A program made the translations under genes and the position numbers. The notes beneath the pieces are model-generated. The model made no database searches and was not told where the DNA came from. It worked only from the letters and a program-made list of their open reading frames with translations. 64,000 nt of DNA from Combretum micranthum (lineage: Eukaryota > Streptophyta > Magnoliopsida > Myrtales > Combretaceae), in the NCBI GenBank assembly GCA_024138025.1, contig JAMXBD010000065.1:434001-498000 (forward strand), written 5' to 3'. Of the stretch, positions 47,510-58,849 are shown in pieces; position 1 is the first letter of the stretch; every line of letters begins with the position of its first letter.

Positions 47510-48650
47510 TAGGAGATGATAGTCTAAGAGGTAGTCACGTTCAAAGCAATTCTTAGCATATGGAAACCTTACGAACCGAATTGCAGGCTCCAAGGGCGAC
47601 ATTAAGAGACTTAGAGCAGAACCTCAACCAATGATTCCAACATTTAGATTAGCGTTTTGAAGACTTGATCAATCGTTTTGATGCTTAGAGCATCAACCTC
47701 AACCAATGATTCCAACGGTAGTGGGTTGTAACCAAGGGCAAAGTATGCGCAAGTCAAACCTATTTTGTGAATCATGGGATGAAAACCTATGCTAAAGATT
47801 CTAAAAAAGAGGAGGATTTCTTGTTGGAGGAAGAGTAGCCATGGAGACGAGATGATGGTGGCAGATATGGAAGAAATAATTACGAGTTCGACAATGAAGA
47901 CAATAGAGATTTTAAGTTGAAGGTGGATATTCTTAGTTTTAGCGAGAATTTGAATACCGAGGACTTCATCGACTGCATTATGGAAATCAATCGATTTTTC
48001 GAGTACTTAGAAGTTTCGCAGGACAAGAGAGTGAGATTAGTTGCTTACAAATTAAAAGGAGGCGCTTTTGCCTGGTGGGAGAGATTGCAAAATAAGAGAT
48101 ATCAATAAGGGAAGCAACCTATAAGAAGGTAGTATTGGATAAAGCAATTGCTGCTGTGGCATTTTCCACCTCTTGATTATGGATATATCTTATTTCAACA
48201 ATACTAGAGGTGTTGCCAAGGGTAGAGGATGATGCATGAATATACCAAAAATTCATGCGATTAACAGGGAGAAACGATCTAAGGGAGAGCGAGGTCAACA
48301 CATGGTGAGGTACTTAGAGGGGTTGAAGCCACAGATCCATGATAAAATTGGAGTCCATGTTCTTAATTGATGTTAAGAACATGGCCATTAAAGCAAAGTT
48401 GATGTTGCAGGAAAAGAGTAGTCATTTTGATGGTAATAGGTGTTATGGGGGTGAAAGTTCAAGAAAAATTCCTATTGAGAAGACTAAGACTACCCAAAAG
48501 ATATAAAGGGCTATTGTTGAGTAGAAAAAAGATAAATCAGCAGAGAAAAAAGTGGTGGAGTTAAAGGAGGTGCAAAAGTAGATAATCCCTATGCATAACC
48601 AATATTAGAGAAGTGTTATAGATGCAATCAACTAGGCCCCACTCCAATTA
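47510..48650 (+). pseudogene. gypsy gag remnant with half a zinc knuckle
   Basis: The 47917-48108 frame carries the gag core: FSENLNTEDFIDCIMEINRF, EYLEVSQDKRVRLVAYKL and GGAFAWWERLQ, a highly conserved plant gypsy gag pattern. The next part (EYTKNS-, GRNDLRESE-like) follows in shifted frames to about 48440. At about 48611 KCYRCNQLGP is the start of a CCHC knuckle whose second half is lost. Stops interrupt throughout. Confidence 0.82.
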
Positions 48651-48779
48651 GTGCTTGAATGGGAGAGGAGTAAATATAATGGAGAGAGAGATGAAGAGAA
48701 TGAGATTTTTTGTGAACCTGATAGAGATGATGATTGTGAAGAAGATGGTGAGACGGCTTATGTGATTAGGAAGTTGATG

Positions 48780-49190
48780 CTAACACCCAAGAAGGAGGAA
48801 ACCAGTGACATCGGTTATTTCACACCAAGTGTACAATTGATGGTCGTGTTTTCAATTTAATTGTTGATTATGGTAATTGTGCAAAACATCGTAGGAAGAG
48901 AGGTGGTACAAACCTTGTGGCTACCAGCAGAGAAGCATCCAAACCTACATTCTACTGGGTGGATCAAGGCAGCAAGGAAAATCAAGGTTAAAGATTGTTG
49001 CAAAGTGCCTTTCTCCATCATTAAGTACAAAGATGAGGTGTACTGTGATGTGGTGGACGTGGAAGCCCATTATCTCTTGTTTAGGAGGCCATGGCAGTAC
49101 GATGTTAATGCACAGCATGCAGATAGGGAGAACGTATACCGATTGGAGAGGATAAAGCGAAGTTTACCCATCTTCCTTTGAAGTCAACTA
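48780..49190 (+). pseudogene. gypsy protease-region remnant
   Basis: The 48861-49181 frame includes VYCDVVDVEAHYLLFRRPWQ, the C-terminal hallmark of gypsy proteases (normally ...HLLLGRPWQYD). The catalytic D-S/T-G is not visible in frame; the preceding segment (about 48830-48900) is shifted. Confidence 0.75.
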
Positions 49191-49329
49191 ATAATTTCAA
49201 AGATTCCTAAGGGGAGGGATGATCCTTCCTCACAATTACATAATTAGAAAAGAAGACAGAAGATGCTACGAACGAGTACTAGACTGTGCATGTGGTAATT
49301 GTGAAGCAAATTTTAACAGTTGATGAGGA

Positions 49330-50260
49330 TGAGTGAACTGAAGAATTGCAAAAAAATATCAAGGAGTTACTGGAGGAGTTTAGTGCGGTACTGCCAGGCG
49401 AGCTGCTAGATAGCTTGCCTCCCATAAGGGATATAAAATACTGCATTGACTTTATCCCTGCTGCTAGCTTGCTAAATCTCCCTCATTACAGAATGAGCCC
49501 AAAGGAGATTGAAGTTTTATAGAAGAAAGTTCAAGAGTTGCTGCAGAAAGGGTTCATAATGGAGAGCATGGGTCCTTGTGATGTACCAGCCTTGTTGATG
49601 CCTAAGAAAGCTATTAGTTAGAGGATGTGCGAGGATAGTAAGGCGATCGATAAGATTACGAATGGGTATAAGTTCTTGATCCCTAGGATGAAAGCCATGC
49701 TTGATAGATTGAGTGGGGCTGTGATATTCTCAAAGATCAATCTGAGGAGCAAGTATCACAAGATCAAGATCAAGAGAAGAGATGAATGGAAGATAGCCTT
49801 CAAAACTAAAGAATGCTTAATGAATGGCTAGCCATGCCCTTTAGATAAACTAACACTTTGAGTGCCTTCATGTGTGTTATAAATCAGGTATTAAAAGCTC
49901 TCATTGGTCATTTTGTTGTGGTTTATTTATTGATATCCTGGTGCATAGTAAGTTGGAGGAGCAGATTTTGTGCATTTAAGGAAGGTGTTAATAGTTCTGT
50001 AGGAAAGCAAGCTTTTTGTGAACTTGAAGAAGTACATCTTTATGTCTAAAAAGTTGTTGTTTGTAGGATTTGTTGTCAGTGGTGATGAAATTCAAGTGGA
50101 TGAAGAGAAGGTAAAGGGAATTAAGAAGTGGTTAGTCCTAAGAATAGTTACTGACTTGAGGAGTTTTCTTAGGTTGGCTAGCTTTTACAGGAGGTTTATT
50201 AAACACTTTAGCATGGTTGCAATCCCTTTAATCAAGTGTTTGAAGAAGGGAAGGTTTTGA
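49330..50260 (+). pseudogene. gypsy reverse transcriptase remnant
   Basis: [26 protein letters not shown] then a stop, [19 protein letters not shown], the 49625-49831 frame (YKFLIPRMKAMLDRLSGAVI, FSKINLRSKYHKIKI), then FVVVY. The catalytic YxDD box is wrecked: where TAT-TTT-GAT-GAT-ATC is expected the DNA reads tatttattgatatc, with a lost base and only one Asp codon. The connection domain follows at 50018-50260 (GFVVSGDEIQVDEEKV, LRSFLRLASFYRRFIKHFS). Confidence 0.88.
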
Positions 50261-50720
50261 TAGGGCGATGGGGTCGAGAATAGTTTTGCAATTTTGAAAG
50301 AAAATTGTGTAGTGTATTGGTTTTGGCATTACTAGATTAAGATAAAGTTTTTGAAGTAGATTGTGACGCAATTAGGGTTGATATTAGAGCTAGTCTATCC
50401 TAGGAGAAGAAGCATGTTGCACTTTTTAGTGAGAAATTGTGTGATTCCTGGCAGAATTGATCCATATATGACAAAGAATTTATTTTGTGGTAAGTGCTTT
50501 GAGAACTTGGGAGCAATTCCTATGGGTAGGGAGTTTATATTGTAGTTAAGCTATGATGCCTTGATGCACCTAAACAATTAGACAAAGATCAACAAATACA
50601 TGCATGCGAGGTGGACTCAGTTTTCACAGAAAATTCGCTTTTAAGTTAAGGCATAAAGCGAAGGTACAAAACAAGTGGTTGATGAATTGAGCAGGAGAGC
50701 TAATTTTATAGTGACTTTGA
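50261..50720 (+). pseudogene. gypsy RNase H remnant
   Basis: Segments of the RNase H-like domain occur in shifted frames; the end is clear as QVVDELSRRAN (about 50670-50705), the usual 'V-A-D-A-L-S-R-R' that closes this domain. Stops lie near 50280, 50545 and 50650. Confidence 0.75.
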
Positions 50721-51782
50721 GTGCTAAAGTAGTAGGTTTTGAGCACTTAAAAGAGTTGTATGATGCTGGTGTGGATTTCAAAGAGGTTTGGGAAAAGTAT
50801 GTTAAAAAGAAACCTTATGCAGATTATCATATACATGATGGTTATTTGATGTGTGGAAATTAGTTCTGTGTTCCTAAATCTTCTTTTAGGAAGAAACTGA
50901 TTCGTAATCTGCATGCGGGTGTCTTAGCCAGTCATCTAGGGCAAGATAAGATGATTGTTGCAGTTAGTAAAAGATTTTATTAGCCTTCTTTAAGGAGGAA
51001 TGTGAGTAGGTTGGTGCAATGATGCTATGTATGCCAAATAGCTAAGGGGCAATCTCAAAACACTGGCTTGTATATACCATTGCCTATCGTTGAGAATATT
51101 TGGGAAGACTTGTCTATGGATTTTGTTCTTGGATTGTTTCGTACTCAGAAGGGCATGGATTTTGTTTTAATGGTTGTTGACAAGTTTTCCCAAATGGCTC
51201 ATTTCATTCCTTATCAGAAGATAGTAGATGCACAAGCGATAGCCAAACTGGTTTTCAAAGAGGTGGTGTGATTGCATGGGGTGTCGAAGTCCATAACATC
51301 TAATAGAGACAACAAGTTTCTCGGTCTTTTCTATTGGACTTTTTGGTAGATGCTCAACTCATCTTTGAATTATAGCAGAATAACCCATCTTTAGACCAAC
51401 ACGTAAAATGAAGTCACGAACATAACCTTGGACAATCTAATTAGAATCATCTATGGGGAGAAGCTGACGTAATGAGATGTTGCATTAGCACAGATAATGC
51501 TGTTAACAGAACAATGGGGAAGTCTCCATTTTCTATAGTCTATACCAAAATGCCTGAGCATGCTTTACACATGATAAAGCTTCCTAAGAATTGTGGGTTT
51601 AGAGCTGTAGCGAAGACTATGGTAGAACATTGGTAGTCCGTGACAACAAAGGTTCGGGAGAAGATTGATGAATCCAATGCTAAGTACAAGGAAGCAACGA
51701 ACAAATATTGTTGTAAGCAGATATTTGCAGTAGGTAATTAGGTGTTCTTGCAAAGGGGAGGTTTCCAGTTAGGAGATATAGC
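50721..51782 (+). pseudogene. gypsy integrase remnant (part before the hAT insertion)
   Basis: Zinc-binding region: RNLHAGVLASHLGQDK (about 50905-50950) with the later [12 protein letters not shown] (about 51025-51060). Catalytic core: [20 protein letters not shown] with the first Asp, then [14 protein letters not shown]. The second Asp region (SNRDNKFLG, about 51297) has Asp retained. Later parts are broken by stops. The frame ends at the target duplication of the hAT-type element at 51775-51782. Confidence 0.85.
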
Positions 51783-52279
51783 TAGAGGTGGGTAAAGCGG
51801 GTAAATAGGTTGGGCTGTTTTGGCTTGCTTTTAAACAGCTCGTGGGCCAAAATTATTTTTTTTTAATTTTCAATTTTTATTTTTTAATATTAGTTTATGT
51901 GAAAATTAGAATTATTTATATATTCTAAGGTTTTATATATATTGATGTCTAATTTTATTACTATTTTGATATTTATATATAAAAAAAAGTTTTAAAATGA
52001 TTTATTAGATATCATATTATTTTTAAATTAATAAATATGTATTTTAAAAAATGTTATAATATTTTTAATATATGCATCCATCATTCTTCTTTCATAACAT
52101 ATATTAATAATCACTAAGATGTTATATTATTTTTATTTTTAAACGTCTCTTTTTTTTTTTTGCCTCGGGTCAACCCGACTGACCCCTTTTAAACAGGCCA
52201 AAAAATTTTGGCCGTAACCTGATTCTGTAAGCAGGTTGGTAGGCCGACCCATGGGCCGCAGCCCATATTCCTAGCTCTA
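51783..52279. mobile_element. hAT-type non-autonomous element inside gypsy integrase
   Basis: Left end TAGAGGTGGG, right end in reverse complement TAGAGCTAGG, and a perfect 8-base duplication, GATATAGC (51775-51782 and 52280-52287). The gypsy frame resumes on the other side. Its interior matches 26215-26840 in reverse orientation. GGGCC/GACCC words cluster near both ends; the middle is AT-rich and non-coding. Confidence 0.85.
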
Positions 52280-52484
52280 GATATAGCAAGTTATAACCCG
52301 AGAAGTATGGGCCATATCAAATTGTGAAGAAGATCAATGATAATGCTTATGTAATTGGATTGCCTAATAGTATGGGAATATCCAAGACATGTAATGTAGC
52401 ATATATCTTTCCTTTCTATCCAAATGATATATCATTATATCTAGAAGAGAACTTGGGGTCGAGTTCTTCTTAGGTGGGGGAGAA
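52280..52484 (+). pseudogene. gypsy integrase C-terminus (after the hAT insertion)
   Basis: Reads KYGPYQI-like, KINDNAYVIGLPNSMGISKT and IFPFYPNDIS-like segments, the C-terminal part of plant gypsy integrases, with frame changes. It ends in the purine tract before the 3' LTR. No chromodomain motif was recognised. Confidence 0.75.
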
Positions 52485-52879
52485 TGATGCAAGGCAGATA
52501 ACGGGTTGGTTTTAGACAAATTAGACAAGTCCAAAAGGTCTAAGAAGAAATAGACACGCAACTCACAATCAATTAGTTATAATTTTCAACAAACGATTCA
52601 AAATTCTTATTATTATATATTCAGACGAAGCTCGTTGAGAGAGCTACATTAGTTATAAGGCACGAAACTGGCCTTTTAATTACTTTTCCATATTTTTTTT
52701 AATTATTTCGTGTTTAGGATTTTGGAGCGACATCATATATATTTGTTTTATTATATTATTTCAAGGATCACATCATAATAATATTACTATTCATCATATT
52801 GGGAATTTATCCAAATTTGTGTTTGCTTTTGAGATTAATCATTGATTAGTCCTTGTTAATTACAGTAACTACTAGGTCA
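52485..52879 (+). repeat. 3' LTR of the plus-strand gypsy element
   Basis: TGATGCAAGGCAGATAA to CTACTAGGTCA. Matches the 5' LTR over most of its length, with numerous substitutions and indels, so the insertion is old. Confidence 0.88.
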
Positions 52880-52884
52880 ATTGA

Positions 52885-53674
52885 TATGATATATTTTACT
52901 TTATTCTATTCCCTAGTTGGCCAAATTAATGAATATGCAACGATATTTTATTCTCTTTTTATCCTTTTTAGAAAAAAAAAATGAAAATAAAAAGTTTTAA
53001 AACTCCTTAAGAATTGACATATCTATAAGCTTGAAAACATAAATATTTGAGAGTGAGAAAAAAAGATTACATATTATGGGGAAAAATAATACTAAAATTA
53101 TAAAGATTAATATAATAAATGCAAATTGTATAATAGTTATTAACTTGAGTTTTATTCATAAATGAGACAGAGCCATGTATACATTTATGAAAACAAAGTG
53201 TTAAATATCATATCAATAACCCTTTCTCATTTATATCCCTTCAATCTAATTTAATTTTATCTCAAATGCAATTGAAGTTTGTTCCAATAAATCTATATAT
53301 TTTCTTCACTTTAATAGATTTTACTTTCCTTTACATTCCATTGGTTAATTAGATAAATAGATCACATTCCAACAACTTAACATGTGAAAATGAGGAAGTT
53401 CTATAACTTTTATTATAGTTTCTACTTGAAAATATATTATATTTCAACTTTTTTTTATTTGAAGTAAATAAACAGATTGTGAATACGTGTTCATCAAATG
53501 TATGCATAATTTATCGCAATGATAATAATGTAATAGTTTAAGAAATTATAACAACAAATGCATGTCTAGTTATTATGAAAAATAATTGTATGAATCGTTC
53601 TATATCTTATCATTTTTACACGTTTTATCTGTTTATATTGTTGTTATTGGCATTAACATTAGTTGTTTATATTC
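52885..53674. other. AT-rich intergenic stretch
   Basis: No gene, RNA gene or element ends supported. Confidence 0.5.
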
Positions 53675-53677
53675 TAA

Positions 53678-54067
53678 TGGCATGTTTGATATGTGGGAAT
53701 GAATCGGAAAGGAATCGCAACTTTAGCTTCTATTCCCTTTCCCATGTTTGTAATCATTATTAGAAGAATCCACAATTCCAGTTGGAAAGGAGATTTTGAT
53801 TCCACCTTCTCAAGGAGGAATTGTGATTCATTTCCACCTTTTTTGCTTTAATTGTCATTTTACTGCATAATAATTACTATGTTATTTATTATTAAGGGTA
53901 TTTTTGTTGAATCCTATTATATATTCATTATTTTCCATTCCATTCTCATGTTTGGACATGTACACGGATATTATATTTATATCCGTGTACATGTCCAAAC
54001 ATGAGAATGGATTTGTGATTCCCTTATCTATTCCATTCCGAAAGATTCATGCTTACCAATCGTGACG
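53678..54067. mobile_element. PIF/Harbinger-like MITE (390 bases) containing a perfect hairpin
   Basis: Begins TGGCATGTTTGATATGTGGG and is flanked by TAA (53675-53677 and 54068-54070). The right end in reverse complement, CGTCACGATTGGTAAGC, is a weak match to the left. GGAATCG, ATTCC and GGAATTGTG words pair across the centre. It belongs with 46520-46820. Confidence 0.55.
53940..54010. repeat. Perfect 32-base inverted repeat (hairpin)
   Basis: The arms at 53940-53971 and 53979-54010 are exact reverse complements, from CCATTCTCATG to CACGGATAT, around a 7-base loop (TATATTT). It lies inside the MITE at 53678-54067, on the side of its right end. Confidence 0.95.
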
Positions 54068-54070
54068 TAA

Positions 54071-55878
54071 ATACATTACAATAATCTTATATTTATAAAT
54101 CATAAACCACAAATATTATGATTTGGAACTTCCTCTATAATTAAAATACCCTAACAGATCGAAAGTAGGATTTTGATCACTTTTGGCTTTCCTTGGGGGT
54201 AAAGGTTTTAAAGGGAAAGATGCTTTATTAATACACCACATAAATTGATTAGTGACATATAATTACCAAAAAAAAAAAAAAAATGTTGACACATCATAAT
54301 TGATTTGTTGAAATCCATTGGTACTATTTGGAGGAGTAGTTATATTGTTGTTTCATCAAAACCATTTTGGATTACCAAACTTTGAATTTAGGCACTTTAG
54401 GCGACATAGACATCATTTTTTATCTATAATTTTTCTTTTGAGGGTAAAGATAATGGGCATTGGACTTATTTCAACTATCAATTCATTAACACCTAGCAAT
54501 TTAATAGTTAGGTCTATTTATAAGGTGCAGTTTCATAATCTTAATTTTTCAATTGTTATAGTCAAACCTATTTAAAAGTTGCAATTGGACAACCATGATT
54601 GAAATGGTAAGATGGTGGAAACGTGGGTTTAATTTAATGGTTGTATTTTAGTTAGGCTTAAGTATTCGATGGACTTTAGTATTTTTGTTTTAATAATAAT
54701 AATAATAGTGATTAAAGGTAAGTAAAAATAAAAGTGGTATTAGAATAGTAATTTGTAAACATAAATGAAATGCGTTCAAGTGGCACATTTTTTGACATCA
54801 TGTTGATAATATTTTTTTTCACGAATTTTTACATTGAACTCATTTTCACATTTCTTATGCATTACTCCTATTTGTCATTAGCAATCTTTTTAATTCATCT
54901 TAATTTTTTTATAATGCAAGTAATTAGGAAGAGAGTGACTTATATATAATTATTACATTAGTTAATATATAACAACAATTTTGTTTTTAAGTTTACTTGT
55001 TATAACAACTTCTTACATATTATAGTAATGTGAGTTACATTAAGGACACTTTTAAAATATGCAATATAAAAATTGCCACAAAGTATATTTTACTTTAATA
55101 ATATGTCAAATACTATTAAACTACTAATAAACAGTAGCGTAAATATTACAAAAGTAATCATTTTTTGGGACAATTTCACTATGATGCAAAATGTTCAAAG
55201 TATAAGTATTTTTTTAGTTATTGACATATCATGATCCTTCTATTTGAGTTGTAGTTTTGTTTCTTCCCATTAGTTAATTCCATGTGTCACAATATCATTG
55301 GTAAAAAAAATGTATAGATATAATTAAATTTACTAAAGGCTAAAGGAGTAGCTAACCACCGTTCGAAGTTGCTTGAACTCTACACCTAGTAGCTGGCATC
55401 TTGGCAATGGGTAAAATTATATTTATAGAAAAGATCATTTAATCATTATAACACCTAAGGCGGTGAAAAAAAATATTTTAAGAGTTAAAACTCCACATTT
55501 GAATGGAGTGGACTTTTAGTTATATATATTATATATACATTTTTTTTCATTCATTTTGAAAAATTTGCATATTATCTCTCGGATCCCCCCTTTTGGCATG
55601 TAGTCATAGGTTTTTCCATCATTTTTTGTTAATCTGATTTCTTTTATCATAATTATTTAATTTTTTAACTAATGATGCTATAAGTGGCCAAAAAAAAAAA
55701 ACATAATGATGTTATAACACATGGTATTAATTAACAAAAAATTAATGGCATTGAGAATTTTTTTTTGTTTACAAACTTTAATATAAAGTTTAAGTATCAA
55801 ATTAACACTTTAACTTTAGCTAGTTAATTACAACATAACTAATGTTCAAGTACCAAACGTCAATTACCTAATAGAAAA
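54071..55878. other. AT-rich intergenic stretch with MITE debris
   Basis: At about 55770-55860 phrases such as AATATAAAGTTTAAGTATCA match arms of the 18529-18881 MITE family without a definable partner. An ORF at 54318-54575 is unrecognised. Confidence 0.4.
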
Positions 55879-56199
55879 AGGGAAAAAGTTGAATTCGATG
55901 TTTGAACTTTGTAGAAAAATTCAGTTAGGTACCTAAATTTTAAAAAGTTCAATTTAATATCTAATAAATCCTAATGATTCTGTTGCAATTGAGACAAAAA
56001 TTTTGGTTTTTATAAAATAAAGAAACACTTGGAACCTAGTAGTGTGAGTTTCATGCTTCCATTGCTACCAATATTTGCATCATACAGGTTGTGCTCATCT
56101 TTTTCTTCTTCCTTCTCTAGGATGATGAGTTGACATTGTGAGTGTCATTTGTTGAAAAATAAAAGCGTTTTATGATCTACCCTAATATGTATATGTATG

Positions 56200-57960
56200 T
56201 TTTGTCAAATAGAAAACACGTGATTGAAGACAAGAAGATACAGCTGTAAGCAGCCACTTAAGCCGTTGGCCTTGGTCCTATAAGTTGTTGGCATTGGGTC
56301 GGCGATCACGGCCACATAATTGTCCTTTGAGTTTTAGGCTACTAGCCTATGTTCCTAATCCGCTAGCCTTCATGCTAGTGTACATGTTTGGAATTTGCAA
56401 AGATTTCCTAGTCTTTATATAACCCTGGCCTATTCCTTCTTCTCCAAAACCATTCTCGAGCAATAGACCACCCTAAAAATCTTACATCACGGGAGATCAA
56501 GATTCAAGAATTAGGTAGGATTAATTCTTTTCAATTCTTTAGCGATCTAAAGGGATGATCTCTTCCTAAAGTTTTCTTTTAATTTCAGAAAGAGTTAATT
56601 TGGAGACGTTTTAGAGAAAAACCCTAGGTTTCTCGTTGAAGATTTCGTGTTCTGTAACCAAGGAGGAACAAGTATCAAGAGATAGGTAAGTTGAATCTTT
56701 TCTATTGTTTTGGTGATCTAAAAAGTATGGTCTTTTCTAAGTTGCTTGATTTTTATTGAAGGAAGTCATAGTTTTTGGAAAAATCCTATTCTTTTAGAAA
56801 TTTAGTAATTTTTACAATCAAAGGAGAAAGGTCTATATGAATTTAAGGTTTGTAGTTATTTCCAGTACAAGGTTTACATGGTGATGGATTTATGATTATT
56901 TTGTGAAAATATATTTTGATTGAGTAATTGATTATGATTGGGTATTGTTGGTGAAATTAATGATTATGTTCCTAAAGTAATTTTAGGTATGATGTTACCT
57001 TACTTGTTAATTGTGATTGTGGCTTAGTACTTATAAATTGACATAATATTATCTCGCTTTAAGTCGAGTTTGTTACTTGTCTTTAGCTAGGTTTAGTAGA
57101 TTAGGAAGACCATTGCTACTAGGACGGCGTCCTGATGATCTGTGTATGTTGTTGTCTTGAGTGGAGTCATGCACATATATGATTCCGATAGTCTGAGAGT
57201 GGTACGAGTATGGCACCTAGGGTGTGTGGGGAGTACCAAACACCAATATATGTATATATTAATATTTTCGATACTATGTGGGGACTAGATTGCAAATAGT
57301 TCTAAACTATGTTGCTTGCTTGGCTAAATAAAATAATAGTCCGTGTTTGTTGTATGTGTTATTAGGTTGCATATAAATTTTGTATGATGCCTATTCATGC
57401 ACATGTGTTTATGGTATTGCATACTGGACCTTTGTGCTCACTCTTTTATTTTTCAGAAATAAGTGATGATCCCGTAGTGTTCGATCTATTTGGATATGAT
57501 GTCTATGTGAACTATAGGGAAGACGATAGCAGACTTATTTTCCTATTGATGTTTAAATATTTTTGTTTGGAGATAGATGAAGTTGAAGATCCTATGAAGT
57601 TTATATGTTTAAATGATTTTGAAAATGTTTTATAAGACTTTTCCTAAGATGTTTTAAGTTTGAATTATGTTGGCTTTGGTTTATATCAATTAAGTTGTTC
57701 AAAAGTTTTGTTATTAAGAAATATTTGTTTTAAATAGGTATCATTTATATGAGAGTTCGATGTAGTATGACTAAATTTGTGGATTAGTAGAATAATAGCC
57801 TTAATGTATCCATACCTAGTGAGGACACGTAGCGGGTTGTAATGCCTTCAGATTAGGGCATTCCAGTAGTATTTATGTTTGGTGTTGAGGGAGATTCGAG
57901 TTAGAAGTTCGACGAATTTGGATCGATTGAGGTTTAAAGGTTTAAGAAGCGGATGGGTCT
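56200..57960 (+). repeat. LTR-like sequence inside the 2.4-kb unit
   Basis: The order CCGTTGGCCTTGG-type word array (56260-56390), TATA-like TTTATATAACCCTGG (about 56415), a leader with pyrimidine tracts, and further right CATGTGTTTATGG, TTTATTTTTCAGAAATAAG and GTAGCGGGTTGTAATGCC with GGGCATTCCAGTA resembles large chromovirus (Del/Tekay-like) LTRs as I know them. No TG...CA ends or primer site were fixed. The 83-codon ORF at 57384-57635 is unrecognised. Confidence 0.35.
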
Positions 57961-58122
57961 TAGCATGTTGCGGTGAATTGACTCAGTGATGGATGAAGAT
58001 GGTGAGTTTGCTAGGTTCATCATGTTTGATTTAGAGACTACTGCACCCAGTTCGTTTAGAGATAGATTATCAATATAGTCTTATGAAGAGAGTGGTTGAA
58101 GGAGATGGTTTTTCAGTATTTT

Positions 58123-58146
58123 GTTCATTCTCTCTCTCTCTCTCTC
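58123..58146. repeat. (TC)n microsatellite
   Basis: A run of TC dinucleotides just inside the right arm of the 2.4-kb unit. Confidence 0.85.
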
Positions 58147-58254
58147 ATATAGCCATGGAAAGTACAATTAGGTATTAAATTGAATTTTTCAAAGTTCAAG
58201 TCTATAATAGAATTTTTCAACAAAGTTAAGGTACCAAATTCAACATTTTCCCTA

Positions 58255-58410
58255 GGGGGAAAAAAGAAATGATAAATTAATCTAGAACATATCAAAGGTG
58301 ATGATTTATTCCTATTAGCTTGTTTCGTTCAAGACAATGACCTACAATTATGAAACTACCACTGGTCAACCTTTACTCTACTTTCTCATGTACTTATTTG
58401 CTACCTTCCA
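58255..58410 (-). repeat. 3' LTR fragment of the minus-strand gypsy element
   Basis: On the minus strand it begins TGGAAGGTAGCAAATAAGTA after a purine-rich GGGAGGATGATGAAG (58411-58425). The phrases AATTATGAAACT and CTTTACTCTACTTTCT match the right LTR at about 60968-61006. Its far end is missing. Confidence 0.7.
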
Positions 58411-58439
58411 CTTCATCATCCTCCCTAAAGTAGATAAAA

Positions 58440-58730
58440 TTCGCCTTCGAATTATCATCTTTTGAACTATCTCAAGTGTAAGGAATAAGATATTTCACAT
58501 TAAATATATCAAAAATTCGAATGTGGCTAGGTAGTTTCAATTTGTATGCCTTAAAGTCAATAAACCCAATCTTCTTAACGAAAGTTTGTTGTATCAACCC
58601 ATAAAAAATTGATCCTTTGTAAGAACAACCCATACAAAATCTCCTACTGCAAATTTTTCATCTACCCATTTCCTATTAGCACCCCCTTTGACTACTTCAT
58701 CTTCCATAATGTTATAAACAACTTTTGAAT
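58440..58730 (-). pseudogene. gypsy integrase C-terminal remnant
   Basis: The minus strand reads WVDEKFAVGDFVWVVLTKDQ and then YNKLSLRRLGL, matching the integrase tail (usually ...GDLVWVVLTKDRFP...YNKLKxRKIGP) of plant gypsy elements. Stops follow at once. Confidence 0.65.
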
Positions 58731-58849
58731 CCTACAACTCTTCTTCAAATTTGGCTATAGACAACATACTACTATTACCACCCTATTTTACAATTTTGGA
58801 CTCAGTAGGCTCTCTATTATGAATTGACACAATTTTTACTCCTTTTTAC

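Larger units (their letters stand above)
47133..52879 (+). mobile_element. Decayed Ty3/gypsy retrotransposon, complete with target duplication
   Basis: LTRs at 47133-47473 and 52485-52879 and a perfect 5-base duplication, ATTGA (47128-47132 and 52880-52884). A primer site follows the 5' LTR and a purine tract precedes the 3' LTR (GGTGGGGGAGAA at about 52473-52484). The order gag, protease, RT, RNase H, integrase makes it Ty3/gypsy; the gag style and the tRNA-Met primer site suggest the chromovirus branch, though no chromodomain was recognised. A 497-base hAT-type element interrupts the integrase C-terminus. Many stops and shifts make it inactive. Confidence 0.92.
55879..58253. mobile_element. 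2.4-kb unit bounded by ~95-base inverted repeats of the foldback-MITE family
   Basis: The left arm (55879-55975) AGGGAAAAAGTTGAATTCGA, TTTGAACTTTGTAGAAAAAT pairs with the right arm (about 58157-58253), which in reverse complement reads AGGGAAAATGTTGAATTTGG and CTTTGTTGAAAAATTC. The arms match the short foldback MITEs elsewhere in the window, but here the centre is about 2.2 kb instead of about 200 bases. The centre contains LTR-like DNA (next entry). Either a MITE was split by a later insertion, or this is a larger relative carrying cargo. No duplication was identified at either level. Confidence 0.5.

Noticed and set aside
54318..54575. 85-codon ORF as a small gene
   Set aside because: AT-rich with no recognisable motif, no supporting splice or promoter context, and MITE debris nearby.
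57384..57635. 83-codon ORF inside the 2.4-kb unit
   Set aside because: It lies in LTR-like DNA and has no recognisable domain; its acidic segment is not enough to support a gene call.
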